64,000 nt of DNA from Commensalibacter melissae (GTDB lineage: Bacteria; Pseudomonadota; Alphaproteobacteria; Acetobacterales; Acetobacteraceae): the NCBI RefSeq assembly GCF_003691365.1, contig NZ_CP033087.1, positions 882,501-946,500 on the forward strand, given 5' to 3'. A program made the translations under genes and the position numbers. This document shows, one piece after another, positions 28,519 through 39,158 of the stretch (position 1 is its first letter; every line of letters starts with the position of its first letter). The notes under the pieces are model-generated. The model ran no database searches and was not told the origin of the DNA. It saw only the letters and a program-made list of their open reading frames with translations.

Positions 28519-29163
28519 ATGAGAGATTTCAAGTCTCTGGAAATATATGATAATACACTTGTTCCAATGGTTGTTGAACAAACGTCCAGAGGGGAACGTG
28601 CTTTTGATATTTATTCTCGTCTGCTTAAGGAAAGAATCATTTTTCTCACGGGTCCTGTATATGATCAAGTTGCATCTTTGATTTCTGCTCAGTTATTATA
28701 TTTAGAAAGTGTAAATCCAAAAAAAGAAATTTCTTTCTATATCAACAGTCCTGGTGGTGTAGTATCGGCTGGTTTGGCAATTTATGATACGATGCAATAT
28801 ATACGTTGTCCTGTGAGTACTGTCTGCATTGGTCAAGCTGCCTCAATGGGATCATTACTTTTATGTGGAGGTGAACCCAATAATCGATTTGCCTTGCCCA
28901 ATGCGAGAATCATGGTTCATCAGCCTTCTGGTGGTGCGCAAGGTCAGGCAAGCGATATAGAAATTCAGGCCAAAGAAATATTGGAAATACGTAAAAAGCT
29001 TAACGAGATTTATAAATTGCATACCGGAAGAACACTAGAGGAAATTGAACAACGTCTTGAAAGAGACAGTTATATGTCACCTGAAGAGGCTAGGGATTTT
29101 GGTATAATTGATAAGGTAGTTCAAAATCGTAATGCAGATTTGTTAAAAGAAAGTGACAAATAG
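28519..29163 (+). CDS. clpP: ATP-dependent Clp protease proteolytic subunit
   Basis: 214 residues from ATG 28519. GGAAG at 28507-28511 is the ribosome-binding site and lies inside the upstream in-frame TTG extension, so the extension is rejected. Catalytic Ser109 lies in [10 protein letters not shown] and His134 in MVHQPSGG. The Asp lies near the C-terminus in GIIDKVV. It forms a 14-mer chamber with ClpX and ClpA-type unfoldases. Its gene is 117 bases upstream of clpX start with only a weak hairpin between, so co-transcription is possible. Confidence 0.97.
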   Translation: MRDFKSLEIYDNTLVPMVVEQTSRGERAFDIYSRLLKERIIFLTGPVYDQVASLISAQLLYLESVNPKKEISFYINSPGGVVSAGLAIYDTMQYIRCPVSTVCIGQAASMGSLLLCGGEPNNRFALPNARIMVHQPSGGAQGQASDIEIQAKEILEIRKKLNEIYKLHTGRTLEEIEQRLERDSYMSPEEARDFGIIDKVVQNRNADLLKESDK

Positions 29164-29280
29164 TCATAATATTATTATAAGATTTCTTTAAAAATTATCT
29201 TATTTAACTAAATAATTTATATAATGATATTTACTGGTTGGTATTTCTGACCCTGACTTTAATTGGGGGTGAAGGTTAAA

Positions 29281-30543
29281 ATGACTGATAATAAAAAAGA
29301 TTCAAAAAATGCGTTATATTGCTCTTTTTGCGGGAAGTCACAGCATGAGGTGCGTAAATTAATCGCAGGTCCAACCGTATTTATTTGCGATGAATGTGTC
29401 GAATTATGTATGGATATTGTGCGTGAAGAAAATAAAACGCAAATAGCAAAAAAACAAGGCAATCTACCCACTCCTAAAGAAATTTGTAAAATTTTGGATG
29501 ATTATGTTATAGGACAGACAGACGCAAAAAAGGTTTTGTCCGTTGCTGTTCATAATCATTATAAACGGTTAAACCAGATCGATAAAGCTGGTGATGTGGA
29601 GATAGCTAAATCCAATATCCTGCTTATTGGACCAACCGGAACCGGTAAAACCTTGTTGGCCCAAACCCTTGCAAGAATTCTGGATGTTCCTTTTACAATG
29701 GCAGATGCAACAACCCTGACCGAGGCAGGATATGTTGGTGAAGATGTTGAAAACATATTATTGAAATTGTTACAGGCTGCAGATTATAACGTGGAACGGG
29801 TGCAGCGGGGTATCGTTTACATTGATGAAATTGATAAAATTTCACGTAAATCTGATAATCCTTCAATTACAAGGGATGTAAGTGGCGAAGGTGTTCAGCA
29901 AGCTCTTCTTAAGATTATGGAAGGTACTGTTGCATCTGTTCCTCCTCAAGGAGGACGGAAACATCCGCAACAGGAATTCCTGCAAGTGGATACTACGAAT
30001 ATTCTCTTTATTTGTGGTGGTGCATTTGCAGGTTTGGATAAAATCATTAGTGATAGGAGTGTAGGGTACACGATTGGATTTGGTGCAGATGTAAATTCAC
30101 AAGATCATAAAGAAGTTGGGAAATTGTTTCGACAGATGGAACCCGAAGATTTGATGAAATTCGGGTTAATTCCTGAATTTATTGGAAGATTGCCCGTAAT
30201 CGCTACACTTGATGATCTTGATCAAAAAGCATTGATGAAGATACTGACTGAGCCAAAAAATGCTCTAATAAAACAATATCAAAAACTGTTTGAAATGGAG
30301 AACGTACAATTGCAATTTACAGAAGAAGCTATTCGAGAAATTGCTAATAAGGCTATTGAACGACAGACAGGTGCGCGTGGGTTGCGTTCAATTCTGGAAG
30401 ATATTCTTTTGTCGACAATGTATGAATTGCCAGATCTTAAAGGGGTAAGCAAAGTCGTCATTAATAAAGAGGTGATTAACCATAAAGAGGAACCGGTTTA
30501 TGTTTATGAGGAGATATCTCCTCATAAAGAACAAACAGCATAA
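29281..30543 (+). CDS. clpX: ATP-dependent Clp protease ATP-binding subunit ClpX
   Basis: 420 residues from ATG 29281, with a strong GGGGGTGAAGG ribosome-binding site at 29265-29275. This AAA+ unfoldase delivers substrates to ClpP. The N-terminal zinc finger has two Cys pairs (CSFCGKS, then CDECVELC). Walker A is [11 protein letters not shown], Walker B is VYIDEIDK and the pore loop region is GYVGEDVE. Sensor and arginine-finger segments ([21 protein letters not shown]) are present, so the protein appears complete. A good terminator follows. Confidence 0.97.
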   Translation: MTDNKKDSKNALYCSFCGKSQHEVRKLIAGPTVFICDECVELCMDIVREENKTQIAKKQGNLPTPKEICKILDDYVIGQTDAKKVLSVAVHNHYKRLNQIDKAGDVEIAKSNILLIGPTGTGKTLLAQTLARILDVPFTMADATTLTEAGYVGEDVENILLKLLQAADYNVERVQRGIVYIDEIDKISRKSDNPSITRDVSGEGVQQALLKIMEGTVASVPPQGGRKHPQQEFLQVDTTNILFICGGAFAGLDKIISDRSVGYTIGFGADVNSQDHKEVGKLFRQMEPEDLMKFGLIPEFIGRLPVIATLDDLDQKALMKILTEPKNALIKQYQKLFEMENVQLQFTEEAIREIANKAIERQTGARGLRSILEDILLSTMYELPDLKGVSKVVINKEVINHKEEPVYVYEEISPHKEQTA

Positions 30544-30561
30544 ACACTTATTGTTTTATGG

Positions 30562-30589
30562 AAAAGACTCTTTTAAAAGGGTCTTTTTT
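30562..30589 (+). terminator. Rho-independent terminator after clpX
   Basis: AAAAGACTC (30562-30570) pairs with GGGTCTTTT (30579-30587), with one G-T pair and loop TTTTAAAA, and runs into T residues. It separates clpX from lon transcription. Confidence 0.85.
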
Positions 30590-30755
30590 ATTATTATCAA
30601 AAAAGGTTGAGAAATATCTTATTTTTGATGTAAATTTTTTTTATATTAATTTATTATCTGTAATAAATCTTGATATTTAGGATTGTTTTTTACTCATAAA
30701 GGTTCAGGATAATTAATTCTGTTTATTACTTTAAAAAAAATTAATACACTGCATA

Positions 30756-30829
30756 TATAATATTAAGATTGTAATCTTATAGAATGTGCCATCCTGGGCA
30801 TTCTTACAGGATCGTCCATATAAGGAGGT
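30756..30829 (+). promoter_or_regulatory. lon promoter and structured leader
   Basis: A consensus -10 TATAAT (30756-30761) has no recognisable -35. TAAGATT-GT-AATCTTA (30764-30779), a 7-2-7 palindrome, follows where transcription should start. A leader hairpin GAATGTGCC (30782-30790) with GGCATTC (30797-30803) comes next, then a near-perfect Shine-Dalgarno AAGGAGGT (30822-30829) ten bases from the lon ATG. The upstream part of this gap (30590-30755) is plain AT-rich DNA with nothing else visible. Confidence 0.5.
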
Positions 30830-30838
30830 CATAAATTT

Positions 30839-33301
30839 ATGACAGAAAAGAAAATTGAATCCGAAATCTCTGAAAAAAAAGAGAAGGATGCCAATAAAGA
30901 CCAAGAAATAAGGCAGCCCAATAATATGGCTGTTCTACCGTTAAGGGATATTGTTGTATTTCCATATATGATTGTACCTTTATTTGTAGGGCGAGAAAAA
31001 TCGGTCTGCGCTTTAGAGGAAGTTACAAAAAATCATTCAAAAATATTGCTTGTTTCCCAAAAAGATGCTTCAGTTGAAGATCCTACGGAAAAGGATGTTT
31101 ATTCATTTGGAACAATTGCAACTATTTTACAGTTGTTAAAATTACCTGATGGAACAGTCAAGGTATTGGTAGAGGGTATTCAACGTGCCAAGGTCAAGAA
31201 ATTTATTGATCATGAAGCTTTTTTTGAGGCAGAGGTTGAGCTTATTGAAGAAACGGAGAATGATGACAAGGAGATTAATGTCTTAAAAAGAACAATGACT
31301 AATCAGTTTGAGCAATATGTTAAACTGAACAAGTCAATCGCGCCTGAAGTTCTGGTAGCTGTCAATCAAATTGAAAATTCTTCCAAGGCTATAGATACAA
31401 TTACAAGCCATCTTAATCTTAAAGTTTCTGAAAAACAGGAAATACTTGAAACGGTTGATTTGAAAAAACGCTTGGAAAAACTTCTTGAACATTTGGAAAC
31501 AGAAGTTGGAGTATTACAAGTTGAAAAGCGTATACGAAACCGTGTTAAAAAACAGATGGAGAAGACACAGCGCGAATATTATTTGAATGAGCAGTTAAAG
31601 GCTATTCAAAAAGAATTGGGCGAGGGCGAAGACGGCAAAGATGAGTTGACAGAATTAGAAGACAAGATAAAAAAACTTCGCTTAACCAAGGAAGCTCGTG
31701 ACAAGGCATTATCTGATCTTAAAAAATTACGCGGGATGAGTCCGATGTCTGCAGAGGCAACCGTTGTGCGTAATTATTTAGACTGGATTGTAGGTTTGCC
31801 TTGGAAAAAACGTTCCAAAATTTCCAAGAATCTAAAAAAAGCGGAGGAAATTTTAAACTACGATCATTATGGACTGGAAAAGGTTAAGGAAAGAATTCTT
31901 GAATATCTTGCTGTTCAAATCCGCTCTTCTAAACTTAAAGGTCCAATTTTATGCCTTGTTGGACCGCCAGGTGTTGGTAAAACATCCCTTGCCCGTTCTA
32001 TAGCCAAGGCAACGGGACGTGAATATGTTCGCATGTCCTTGGGGGGTGTACGCGATGAAGCCGAGATTCGTGGACATCGTCGAACATATATTGGTGCAAT
32101 GCCCGGTAAAATTATTCAGGGAATGAAAAAGGCTGGGACTTCTAATCCTTTATTCTTACTGGACGAAATTGATAAACTTGGAGCAGACTGGCGCGGAGAT
32201 CCAGCTTCCGCTCTTTTGGAAGTTCTTGATCCTGAACAGAATTCCACGTTTGTAGATCATTATCTAGAAGTCGATTATGATCTTTCTGATGTAATGTTCA
32301 TTACAACGGCAAATAGTTTCAATATGCCACAACCTTTATTGGATCGTATGGAAATTATCCGCATTGCCGGTTATACAGAAGATGAGAAGGTTCAGATCGC
32401 CCGTCAGCATTTGATCAAGAAGGAGGGGGAATCTCATAGTCTTAAACCTACAGAATGGTCAATTGATGATGACGTGTTGCGTGAACTTGTCCGCACATAT
32501 ACCCGTGAGGCAGGTGTACGTAATCTTGAACGAGAGATAGCGAAAATTGCTCGTAAAATTGTGAAGAAGATCGTTTCTGGAGAATGTGACCATATAAAGA
32601 TCACGTTGGATAATCTGGAGGATTATGTCGGGGTTAAACGGTATTTTTATGGTGAAAGTGAAGAACGCGATATTATAGGTGTCGTAACTGGACTTGCGTG
32701 GACAGAAGTAGGTGGTGACATTCTTCATATAGAAAGTGTCATGGTTCCAGGCAAGGGGCATATAAAGATAACCGGGAAGCTTGGCGAGGTAATGCAGGAA
32801 AGTGTATCTGCAGCCTTATCTTATGTAAAAAGTCGAGCTTTGCAATTTGGAATACATCCTGATTTGTTTGAAAAGCATGATATACATGTTCATGTTCCTG
32901 AGGGTGCAACCCCAAAGGATGGACCATCTGCTGGTGTTGCGATGGCAACCAGTATTGTCAGCATTATGACAGGTATTCCTGTTCGTAAGGATATAGCCAT
33001 GACAGGGGAAATCACTTTGCGGGGCAGGGTTTTACCTATAGGCGGTCTTAAGGAAAAATTGCTTGCTGCATTGCGTGCAGGAGTTAAGAAAGTTTTCATT
33101 CCTCAAGAAAATGAAAGGGATTTGGTGGAAATACCTGAAAATGTCAAATCAAATCTGACAATTGTTCCGGTTAAAATGGTAGATGATGTTATTCATCAAG
33201 CATTGATTAGACCCTACGAATCTATTGAGCTAGAGGAAACCTCTGCACCAGTAATTGCGAAAAAAAGTAATGTTTCATCAAAAAAACAGCTGGCACATTA
33301 A
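30839..33301 (+). CDS. lon: ATP-dependent protease La
   Basis: 820 residues, full length. It degrades misfolded and regulatory proteins. The N-terminal substrate-binding LON domain (about 25-220; [23 protein letters not shown]) is followed by a coiled-coil linker. The AAA+ domain has [15 protein letters not shown] (Walker A), [10 protein letters not shown] (Walker B) and the [14 protein letters not shown] loop. The protease domain has Ser697 in DGPSAGVAM and the dyad Lys in [11 protein letters not shown] Lys-rich N-terminal tail of ~20 residues precedes the LON domain. The start is fixed by the strong ribosome-binding site at 30822-30829. The tig-clpP-clpX-lon-hupB order is a conserved bacterial arrangement. 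Confidence 0.98.
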   Translation: MTEKKIESEISEKKEKDANKDQEIRQPNNMAVLPLRDIVVFPYMIVPLFVGREKSVCALEEVTKNHSKILLVSQKDASVEDPTEKDVYSFGTIATILQLLKLPDGTVKVLVEGIQRAKVKKFIDHEAFFEAEVELIEETENDDKEINVLKRTMTNQFEQYVKLNKSIAPEVLVAVNQIENSSKAIDTITSHLNLKVSEKQEILETVDLKKRLEKLLEHLETEVGVLQVEKRIRNRVKKQMEKTQREYYLNEQLKAIQKELGEGEDGKDELTELEDKIKKLRLTKEARDKALSDLKKLRGMSPMSAEATVVRNYLDWIVGLPWKKRSKISKNLKKAEEILNYDHYGLEKVKERILEYLAVQIRSSKLKGPILCLVGPPGVGKTSLARSIAKATGREYVRMSLGGVRDEAEIRGHRRTYIGAMPGKIIQGMKKAGTSNPLFLLDEIDKLGADWRGDPASALLEVLDPEQNSTFVDHYLEVDYDLSDVMFITTANSFNMPQPLLDRMEIIRIAGYTEDEKVQIARQHLIKKEGESHSLKPTEWSIDDDVLRELVRTYTREAGVRNLEREIAKIARKIVKKIVSGECDHIKITLDNLEDYVGVKRYFYGESEERDIIGVVTGLAWTEVGGDILHIESVMVPGKGHIKITGKLGEVMQESVSAALSYVKSRALQFGIHPDLFEKHDIHVHVPEGATPKDGPSAGVAMATSIVSIMTGIPVRKDIAMTGEITLRGRVLPIGGLKEKLLAALRAGVKKVFIPQENERDLVEIPENVKSNLTIVPVKMVDDVIHQALIRPYESIELEETSAPVIAKKSNVSSKKQLAH

Positions 33302-33348
33302 ATAATGTGGTGATATTGCAACCAAAAATAGAATAAATGTATTAAAAT

Positions 33349-33400
33349 AACTATTGAAGTCCTTGAACGGTTGACGTTCTTGAAAAGTGCTTCAATAGTT
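33349..33400 (+). promoter_or_regulatory. Inverted repeat enclosing the probable hupB promoter
   Basis: AACTATTGAAG (33349-33359) and CTTCAATAGTT (33390-33400) are perfect 11-base inverted repeats. Between them GAACG (33365-33369) and CGTTC (33375-33379) form a second small repeat. A promoter-like TTGACG (33371-33376) lies in the centre, and AATAGT (33394-33399), 17 bases on, is the right arm. In lon read-through RNA the same sequence would form a branched hairpin and could help end transcription. Confidence 0.5.
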
Positions 33401-33467
33401 TAAGATATGGATGTAATATCCATTAGCAGTTAAATTTAGTCTGTGATTATTATAGAAAGAAAAAAGA

Positions 33468-33755
33468 ATGGAAAAACCTCTAAATAAACAAGAACTTGTT
33501 GCCGCTGTTGCTGAAAAAACAGAATTGTCAAAAGCCAAATCAGGTGAGGTTATCGATGCAGTATTGAGTACTATTGAAGAAACACTTGCAAAAAAACAAG
33601 AGGTTCGCCTTGTAGGTTTTGGCAGTTTCGTCACTGCTCATCGTAAAGCAGCCAAAGGGCGTAACCCACGTACAGGTGAAGAAATCAAGATTCCAGCATC
33701 TACTTCAGTACGTTTTAAACCTGGTAAATTGTTAAAAGAAGCTGTTAGTAAATAA
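33468..33755 (+). CDS. hupB: DNA-binding protein HU
   Basis: 95 residues, the HU/IHF fold. N-terminal helices include LVAAVAEKTELSKAKSGEVIDAVL. A beta-arm follows with the HU signature GFGSFVTAHRKAAKGRNPRTGEEI, including the RNPRTG tip that intercalates DNA, and a conserved FKPGKLLKEAV end. It is a nucleoid-shaping protein and the genome's HU rather than IHF, judged by the arm sequence. It starts at ATG 33468 after an A/G-rich ribosome-binding region, downstream of lon in the usual order. Confidence 0.96.
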   Translation: MEKPLNKQELVAAVAEKTELSKAKSGEVIDAVLSTIEETLAKKQEVRLVGFGSFVTAHRKAAKGRNPRTGEEIKIPASTSVRFKPGKLLKEAVSK

Positions 33756-33798
33756 TTTTAAAAAAAGTTCATTTTTTTTGAAAAAATAACTGGACAAC

Positions 33799-33828
33799 AC
33801 AACGGCTTCAGTGTTAAGAAGTCGTTGT
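33799..33828 (+). repeat. 11-bp hairpin between hupB and tRNA-Val
   Basis: ACAACGGCTTC (33799-33809) and GAAGTCGTTGT (33818-33828) pair with one G-T and an 8-base loop. No T run follows. It lies 15 bases before the mature tRNA-Val 5' end, so it could be the hupB transcript end or a processing structure of a tRNA precursor. Confidence 0.5.
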
Positions 33829-33843
33829 TCCGGTAAACGGAGC

Positions 33844-33919
33844 GGGCGATTAGCTCAGTTGGTAGAGCATCTCGTTTACACCGAGAGGGTCGGCAGTTCG
33901 AGCCTGTCATCGCCCACCA
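33844..33919 (+). tRNA. tRNA-Val(UAC)
   Basis: Acceptor GGGCGAT pairs with ATCGCCC (33909-33915), discriminator A, CCA encoded. The anticodon stem TCTCG/CGAGA holds loop TTTACAC, anticodon TAC. The T loop is TTCGAGC. Confidence 0.97.
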
Positions 33920-33990
33920 TAAATTAATATTTTGTTAGATATTAATATTGACAAAATATTAAAGAGCTTTTAGAAAGCTTCATGTAATGC

Positions 33991-34068
<78 letters not shown>

Positions 34069-34229
34069 TTTAATTTATAGTATAATGGCGCAATAATAGA
34101 AAATCACTAAAATTTTCATCAAAATAATTTGTTCCATTAAATTTATTAAAATAATCAATAAAAATCAATATATTTAATATTAACAGTGTAATTCTTTTTT
34201 TTCTTTGATATAAAGAATTGAGTTCATTT

Positions 34230-34256
34230 TTGACAAATGATTTAATTTTCTATAAA
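34230..34256 (+). promoter_or_regulatory. Possible promoter of the nuo operon
   Basis: TTGACA (34230-34235) and TATAAA (34251-34256) lie 20 bases before the nuoA ATG. The 15-base spacer is shorter than ideal, so this is a weak call. The rest of the gap from tRNA-Asp is AT-rich without other signals. Confidence 0.3.
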
Positions 34257-34275
34257 AAATTAAAGAGTATTAGCC

Positions 34276-34641
34276 ATGCAGGCAATTTTAAACAGTTATT
34301 TACCCGTGTTAATATTTGGGATTATTTCTTTAATAATTGCGGTTGCAATGTTGGGTGCGGCATTATTTTGTGCAAAACAAAAACCATATGCTGAAAAGAT
34401 AACGCCTTATGAGTGCGGATTTCCGGCATTTGAAAATGCACGTCATATGTTTGACGTGCGCTATTATTTGGTGGGAATATTATTCACGATATTTGATCTG
34501 GAAATGGTGTTTCTGTTTCCATGGGCTTTGACCCTGTCTAAAACTGGCATGTTCGGTTTTTTCTCTATGGTTGTATTTCTTTTAGTCCTGACCATAGGTT
34601 TCGCGTATGAATGGTGCAAAGGTGCACTGGAATGGGATTAA
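34276..34641 (+). CDS. nuoA: NADH-quinone oxidoreductase subunit A
   Basis: 121 residues, three membrane helices, part of the complex I quinone-site region. It contains the signature KITPYECGFPAFENARHMFDVRYYL, whose Cys-containing loop faces the Q cavity, and IFDLEMVFLFPWA in the second helix. First gene of the nuo operon. nuoB follows after 38 bases. Confidence 0.96.
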   Translation: MQAILNSYLPVLIFGIISLIIAVAMLGAALFCAKQKPYAEKITPYECGFPAFENARHMFDVRYYLVGILFTIFDLEMVFLFPWALTLSKTGMFGFFSMVVFLLVLTIGFAYEWCKGALEWD

Positions 34642-34679
34642 GTAAAAATTATTCCATTGTCGGTTAAAACGAGTAGATA

Positions 34680-35255
34680 ATGAATATAAAAATAACAAAT
34701 AAATCTGATCCTGATCAGGTTTACTGGAATCAAGAAACGTTACCTCCTGGATCTGAACAGGATGCAGTTATTAAAGGAATAACGGGGGCAATTTCAAATA
34801 AAGGTTTTGTTGTTGCCAAGCTTGACCAATTAATCAATTGGGGAAGAACTGGCAGTCTTTGGCCAATGACATTTGGGTTGGCTTGTTGTGCTGTTGAAAT
34901 GATTCATGCCTATATGCCACGTTATGATTTGGACCGTATGGGGGTTGTTCCAATGGGATCGCCCAGACAGGCAGATGTCATGCTTGTGGCTGGTACGGTA
35001 ACGAATAAAATGGCACCTGCTTTACGTCGATTATATGACCAAATGTCAGAACCAAGATGGGTTCTTTCAATGGGATCCTGTGCAAATGGTGGGGGATATT
35101 ATCATTATTCCTATTCAGTCGTAAGGGGATGTGATCGTATTGTCCCTGTAGATGTTTATGTACCCGGGTGTCCGCCAACCGCTGAGGCATTGATTTATGG
35201 TATTATGTTGTTGAAAAAGAAAATCAAGCGTACAGGGACAATTCTTCGTGGTTAA
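34680..35255 (+). CDS. nuoB: NADH-quinone oxidoreductase subunit B
   Basis: 191 residues. It carries the N2 [4Fe-4S] cluster that reduces quinone. Ligands are in the tandem Cys of [10 protein letters not shown], in [12 protein letters not shown] and in [13 protein letters not shown]. The N-terminal ~30 residues are a variable extension. The nuoC start overlaps the end of this gene. Confidence 0.97.
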   Translation: MNIKITNKSDPDQVYWNQETLPPGSEQDAVIKGITGAISNKGFVVAKLDQLINWGRTGSLWPMTFGLACCAVEMIHAYMPRYDLDRMGVVPMGSPRQADVMLVAGTVTNKMAPALRRLYDQMSEPRWVLSMGSCANGGGYYHYSYSVVRGCDRIVPVDVYVPGCPPTAEALIYGIMLLKKKIKRTGTILRG

Positions 35256-35916
35256 TTTTACAGAAAATTCTAAAAAAAGAACTTTAAATCAAAAAGCAAA
35301 TTTGCAGGCGATTGGTATGATGCTCATGTCTTCGTCAAATGGCGTTGTCAAGGCTGAGTTTGATCACGATGAATTAATCATATTGGTTAAACTCAACTGT
35401 TTGCTTGATGTGTTAATTCTGCTTAAAAATCATCCCATTTGCAAATTCGAACAATTGATGGATTTGTGCGGTGTTGATTATCCCTACCGTCAAAAAAGAT
35501 TTGATGTTGTCTATAATCTTTTATCTGTAACATTGAATCAGCGTATTCGTATCATTGTTCATACAGATGAAAAAGAACCGGTTCCCTCCGTTCATCATTT
35601 ATGGAAAAATGCAACGTGGTGGGAACGTGAATGTTATGACATGTTTGGTATATTATTTTCCGGACAGCCTGATTTGAGGCGCATTTTGACGGATTACGGA
35701 TTTGATGGACATCCTTTGCGAAAGGATTTCCCTGTTACAGGATATGTAGAAGTTAGATATGATGCTGATCAAAATAAAGTAATTTATGAACCGGTCCATT
35801 TGACACAGGAGATGCGGGACTTTGATTTTGATTCACCCTGGGAAGGTATTGTAACACTTCCTGGTGACGAAAAGATTCATGAGAAGCGTCAAAATATTAA
35901 ACCGTATTCTATATAG
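35248..35916 (+). CDS. nuoC: NADH-quinone oxidoreductase subunit C
   Basis: 222 residues from GTG 35248, which overlaps the last codons of nuoB (coupled translation). Peripheral-arm subunit of the 30-kDa family. It has [24 protein letters not shown] and the signature [41 protein letters not shown]. It is separate from nuoD, unlike the fused NuoCD of enterobacteria. Confidence 0.96.
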   Translation: MVNFTENSKKRTLNQKANLQAIGMMLMSSSNGVVKAEFDHDELIILVKLNCLLDVLILLKNHPICKFEQLMDLCGVDYPYRQKRFDVVYNLLSVTLNQRIRIIVHTDEKEPVPSVHHLWKNATWWERECYDMFGILFSGQPDLRRILTDYGFDGHPLRKDFPVTGYVEVRYDADQNKVIYEPVHLTQEMRDFDFDSPWEGIVTLPGDEKIHEKRQNIKPYSI

Positions 35917-35940
35917 GATTAAACGGTAAAAGGATATTTG

Positions 35941-37191
35941 ATGAGTGAAATTATACAAGAAGGGGTAACCGATAAAACATCAGAGGTGAAATCTGAAATT
36001 TCTCAGAATATATCACATGTTTTATCAGGTGATACGCACACGATTAATTTTGGACCACAACATCCTTCTGCTCATGGTGTGTTGCGTGTTGTGATGGAAT
36101 TAGAGGGTGAGGTTGTTAAAAGGGCAACTCCGCATATTGGTTTATTACATCGTGGAACAGAAAAATTACTGGAGCACAAGGCTTATCATAAGGGACTGCC
36201 TTATTTTGATCGTTTGGATTATGCCTCTCCAATGAGCGAGGAACATGCCTATGTTCTTGCTACAGAAAAATTGCTGGGGATTGATGTTCCTGATCGTGCA
36301 AAATGGATAAGAGTTCTGTTTGCTGAAATAACCCGTATATTAAATCATTTACTGAACGTGACTGCCATGGGTCTCGATTGTGGGGCGATGACACCTGCAT
36401 TGTGGGCTTATGAAGAGCGCGAAAAATTAATGGAATTTTATGAAGGTGTATCTGGCGCCCGCTTTCATGCGAATTATTTTAGGCATGGGGGGGTGGCTAA
36501 GGATATGCCCGCAGGTATGGAAGAGAAAATTGGAAAATGGGTTAGAGATTTTCCAAAATTAATTGATGATATTGAAGGATTGTTAACAGAAAACCGTATT
36601 TGGAAACAGCGAACTGTTGGAATTGGAATCTGTACAACTGAAGATGCATTGTCATGGGGATTTTCTGGTCCATGTTTGCGAGCATCGGGAGTTGCATGGG
36701 ATTTGCGGCGATCCCAACCCTATGATAATTATGATAAAGTTGATTTTAAAATTCCCGTTGCTCGGCAAGGGGATTGTTATGATCGGTATTTGATTCGTGT
36801 TGTTGAAATGCGCGAGAGCGCCAAAATAATTGAGCAATGCCTAAGCAAGATAAAACCTGGTCCAATTAAGACTGAAGATGATAAAATCTCACCTCCAAAA
36901 CGCAAAGATATGAAACATTCAATGGAGGCATTGATTCATCATTTCAAACTTTATAGTGAAGGATTTCATGTTCCTGCAGGCACAACCTATACCGCTGTTG
37001 AAAGTCCAAAAGGTGAATTTGGGGTATATCTTGTGGCGGATGGCGGAAGCAAACCTTATCGTTGTAAAATACGTCCGACAGGTTTTTCGCATCTTCAAGC
37101 ATTAGATGAATTATCCCATCGATATATGTTGGCTGACATGGTTGCAATTATTGGTTCGTTGGATTTGGTTTTTGGTGAAGTGGATAGATAG
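35941..37191 (+). CDS. nuoD: NADH-quinone oxidoreductase subunit D
   Basis: 416 residues from ATG 35941. The preceding in-frame TTG is discounted because AAAAGGA at 35928-35934 fits the ATG. The 49-kDa subunit lines the quinone pocket. It has [14 protein letters not shown] with the quinone-headgroup His, [13 protein letters not shown], and the C-terminal [13 protein letters not shown]. The ~25-residue Ser/Glu-rich N-terminus is variable. Confidence 0.97.
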   Translation: MSEIIQEGVTDKTSEVKSEISQNISHVLSGDTHTINFGPQHPSAHGVLRVVMELEGEVVKRATPHIGLLHRGTEKLLEHKAYHKGLPYFDRLDYASPMSEEHAYVLATEKLLGIDVPDRAKWIRVLFAEITRILNHLLNVTAMGLDCGAMTPALWAYEEREKLMEFYEGVSGARFHANYFRHGGVAKDMPAGMEEKIGKWVRDFPKLIDDIEGLLTENRIWKQRTVGIGICTTEDALSWGFSGPCLRASGVAWDLRRSQPYDNYDKVDFKIPVARQGDCYDRYLIRVVEMRESAKIIEQCLSKIKPGPIKTEDDKISPPKRKDMKHSMEALIHHFKLYSEGFHVPAGTTYTAVESPKGEFGVYLVADGGSKPYRCKIRPTGFSHLQALDELSHRYMLADMVAIIGSLDLVFGEVDR

Positions 37192-37197
37192 GGTGTA

Positions 37198-37833
37198 ATG
37201 TCAGAAAGTAAAATGAATATTGAGCCATCTGACTTCACTTTTGATAAAGAAAGTGAAATGCAGATAGAGAAGGTGCTTGCAAAATATCCGACAGGGAGAA
37301 AAGCAAGTGCTGTTATACCTTTATTATATATCGTTCAAGATCAGATGAAACGTTTGACCAAAAGTGCTTGGGTGCCAAAGGCGGCCATGGCTGCTGTTGC
37401 AAAACGTCTGGAAATTGCGCCTGTGAGGGTATTAGAAATTGCCACATTTTATACAATGTTTAACCTCGAACCCATAGGGCAATATCATTTGCAAGTTTGT
37501 GGAACAACACCATGCTGGTTGAGGGGATCGGATGAAGTGGTTGAAGCCTGTAAAAAAGCGACAGGAATCAGGGAATTTGGTCAAACCAGTGAAGATGGAT
37601 TGTTCACGCTTTCCGAGGTTGAATGTTTGGGTGCCTGTGCAAATGCGCCTATTCTACAGGTTGATCATGATTATTATGAAGACATGAATGGTCCAAAAAC
37701 CATTGAGTTAATTAATGCATTGAGAAGAGGGGAAAAATCGCCTCCAGGATCTGCATTAAATCGTTTGAATTCGGCTCCTTTGCGTCAAGATCATTCCTTA
37801 TCAGATAATTCAAAGGCCAAAAAACGATGCTAG
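37198..37833 (+). CDS. nuoE: NADH-quinone oxidoreductase subunit E
   Basis: 211 residues, thioredoxin-like 24-kDa subunit with the N1a [2Fe-2S] cluster. Ligands are visible in [11 protein letters not shown] and in [10 protein letters not shown]. The C-terminal ~30 residues are a variable tail. The nuoF ATG lies within its last codons (7-base overlap). Confidence 0.96.
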   Translation: MSESKMNIEPSDFTFDKESEMQIEKVLAKYPTGRKASAVIPLLYIVQDQMKRLTKSAWVPKAAMAAVAKRLEIAPVRVLEIATFYTMFNLEPIGQYHLQVCGTTPCWLRGSDEVVEACKKATGIREFGQTSEDGLFTLSEVECLGACANAPILQVDHDYYEDMNGPKTIELINALRRGEKSPPGSALNRLNSAPLRQDHSLSDNSKAKKRC

Positions 37834-39149
37834 AATCTAAAGACCGTATTTATGTCAATTTGCATGGTCAGGATGACTGGAAATTGGCAGGTGCTCGTAA
37901 ACGGGGTGATTGGGATAATACCAAGGCTATTTTAGCTTTGGGACGTGAAAAAATCGTCAAAGAGGTAATTGACTCAGGGTTAAGGGGACGTGGTGGCGCA
38001 GGTTTCTCTACAGGTCTAAAATGGTCGTTTATGCCCAAAGGGGATGGTCCCTTACCTCATTATTTGGTAATTAATGGGGATGAATCAGAGCCTGGCACTT
38101 GCAAGGACAGGGAAGTTTTACGTCATGAGCCTCATAAAATTGTTGAAGGTGCATTGCTTGCCTCTTTTGCAATAGGCGCGCATGTTGCCTACATATATAT
38201 TCGTGGTGAATATTACCATGAAGCCAACAGACTGCAAGTTGCCATTGACGAGGCATATGAAGCGGGATTGATCGGTAAAAATGCCTGTGGTAGTGGTTGG
38301 GATTTTGATTTTTATATTCATCGCGGTGCAGGCGCATATATTTGTGGTGAGGAAACAGCCCAGCTTGAAAGTCTTGAAGGCAAAAAGGGACAGCCGCGTC
38401 TGAAGCCACCTTTCCCAGCGGGTAAGGGATTATATGGTTGTCCTACCACGATCAATAATGTTGAAAGCATTTCGGTAACCCCTACAATAATGCGTAGAGG
38501 AGCCGCTTGGTTTTCAAGTATAGGGCGTAAAAACAATACTGGTCCAAAACTAATGGCGATTTCGGGTCATATTCAAACTCCCTGTGTATTTGAAGAGGCA
38601 TTGGGATTGCCCTTGAAGGAAATTATTGAACGTCATGGCGGGGGTGTACGTGGTGGATGGGATAACCTTTTAGCTGTTATTCCGGGTGGTACGTCAATGC
38701 CCATGCTGAACAAGGAAGTGTGTGATACCGTTATAATGGATTTTGACGGTATGCGTGAAGTTGGGTCCGGGTTGGGAACGGCTGGCATAGTTGTGATGGA
38801 TAAGTCAACGGATCTTATTAGGGCGATTACACGTATTTCTCAGTTCTATAAACATGAAAGCTGTGGTCAGTGCACTCCATGTCGGGAAGGATCCAATTGG
38901 GTGCTGAAGGTCATGAAGAGAATGACAGAGGGACGTGCAGAAATAGAAGAAATTGATATGTTGATGGATGTAACGAAACAGATTGAAAACACAACAATCT
39001 GTGCAATGGGTATGTCTGTTGCCTGGCCCGTGCAAGCATTAATTCGTAATTTCCGTCCAATGATGGAACAAAGAATTATGGATTATAAGAAAACCCATGG
39101 TGGTGCTGTTCAGGTCCAGGTGCCTGTTGGAACGCCGGTATTGGGATAG
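37827..39149 (+). CDS. nuoF: NADH-quinone oxidoreductase subunit F (NADH and FMN binding)
   Basis: 440 residues. It binds NADH and FMN and carries cluster N3. Visible are the glycine-rich NADH site [16 protein letters not shown], the FMN region [17 protein letters not shown], and [21 protein letters not shown] in parts. The cluster motif is [12 protein letters not shown], with a further Cys in TTICAMG. Complete, and typical in length. Confidence 0.97.
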   Translation: MLESKDRIYVNLHGQDDWKLAGARKRGDWDNTKAILALGREKIVKEVIDSGLRGRGGAGFSTGLKWSFMPKGDGPLPHYLVINGDESEPGTCKDREVLRHEPHKIVEGALLASFAIGAHVAYIYIRGEYYHEANRLQVAIDEAYEAGLIGKNACGSGWDFDFYIHRGAGAYICGEETAQLESLEGKKGQPRLKPPFPAGKGLYGCPTTINNVESISVTPTIMRRGAAWFSSIGRKNNTGPKLMAISGHIQTPCVFEEALGLPLKEIIERHGGGVRGGWDNLLAVIPGGTSMPMLNKEVCDTVIMDFDGMREVGSGLGTAGIVVMDKSTDLIRAITRISQFYKHESCGQCTPCREGSNWVLKVMKRMTEGRAEIEEIDMLMDVTKQIENTTICAMGMSVAWPVQALIRNFRPMMEQRIMDYKKTHGGAVQVQVPVGTPVLG

Positions 39150-39158
39150 GAAGGAATT

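Noticed and set aside
38071-38409. 112-codon frame on the minus strand inside nuoF
   Set aside because: It lies wholly antisense to a conserved gene, has no ribosome-binding site, and its low-complexity composition mirrors the nuoF codons.
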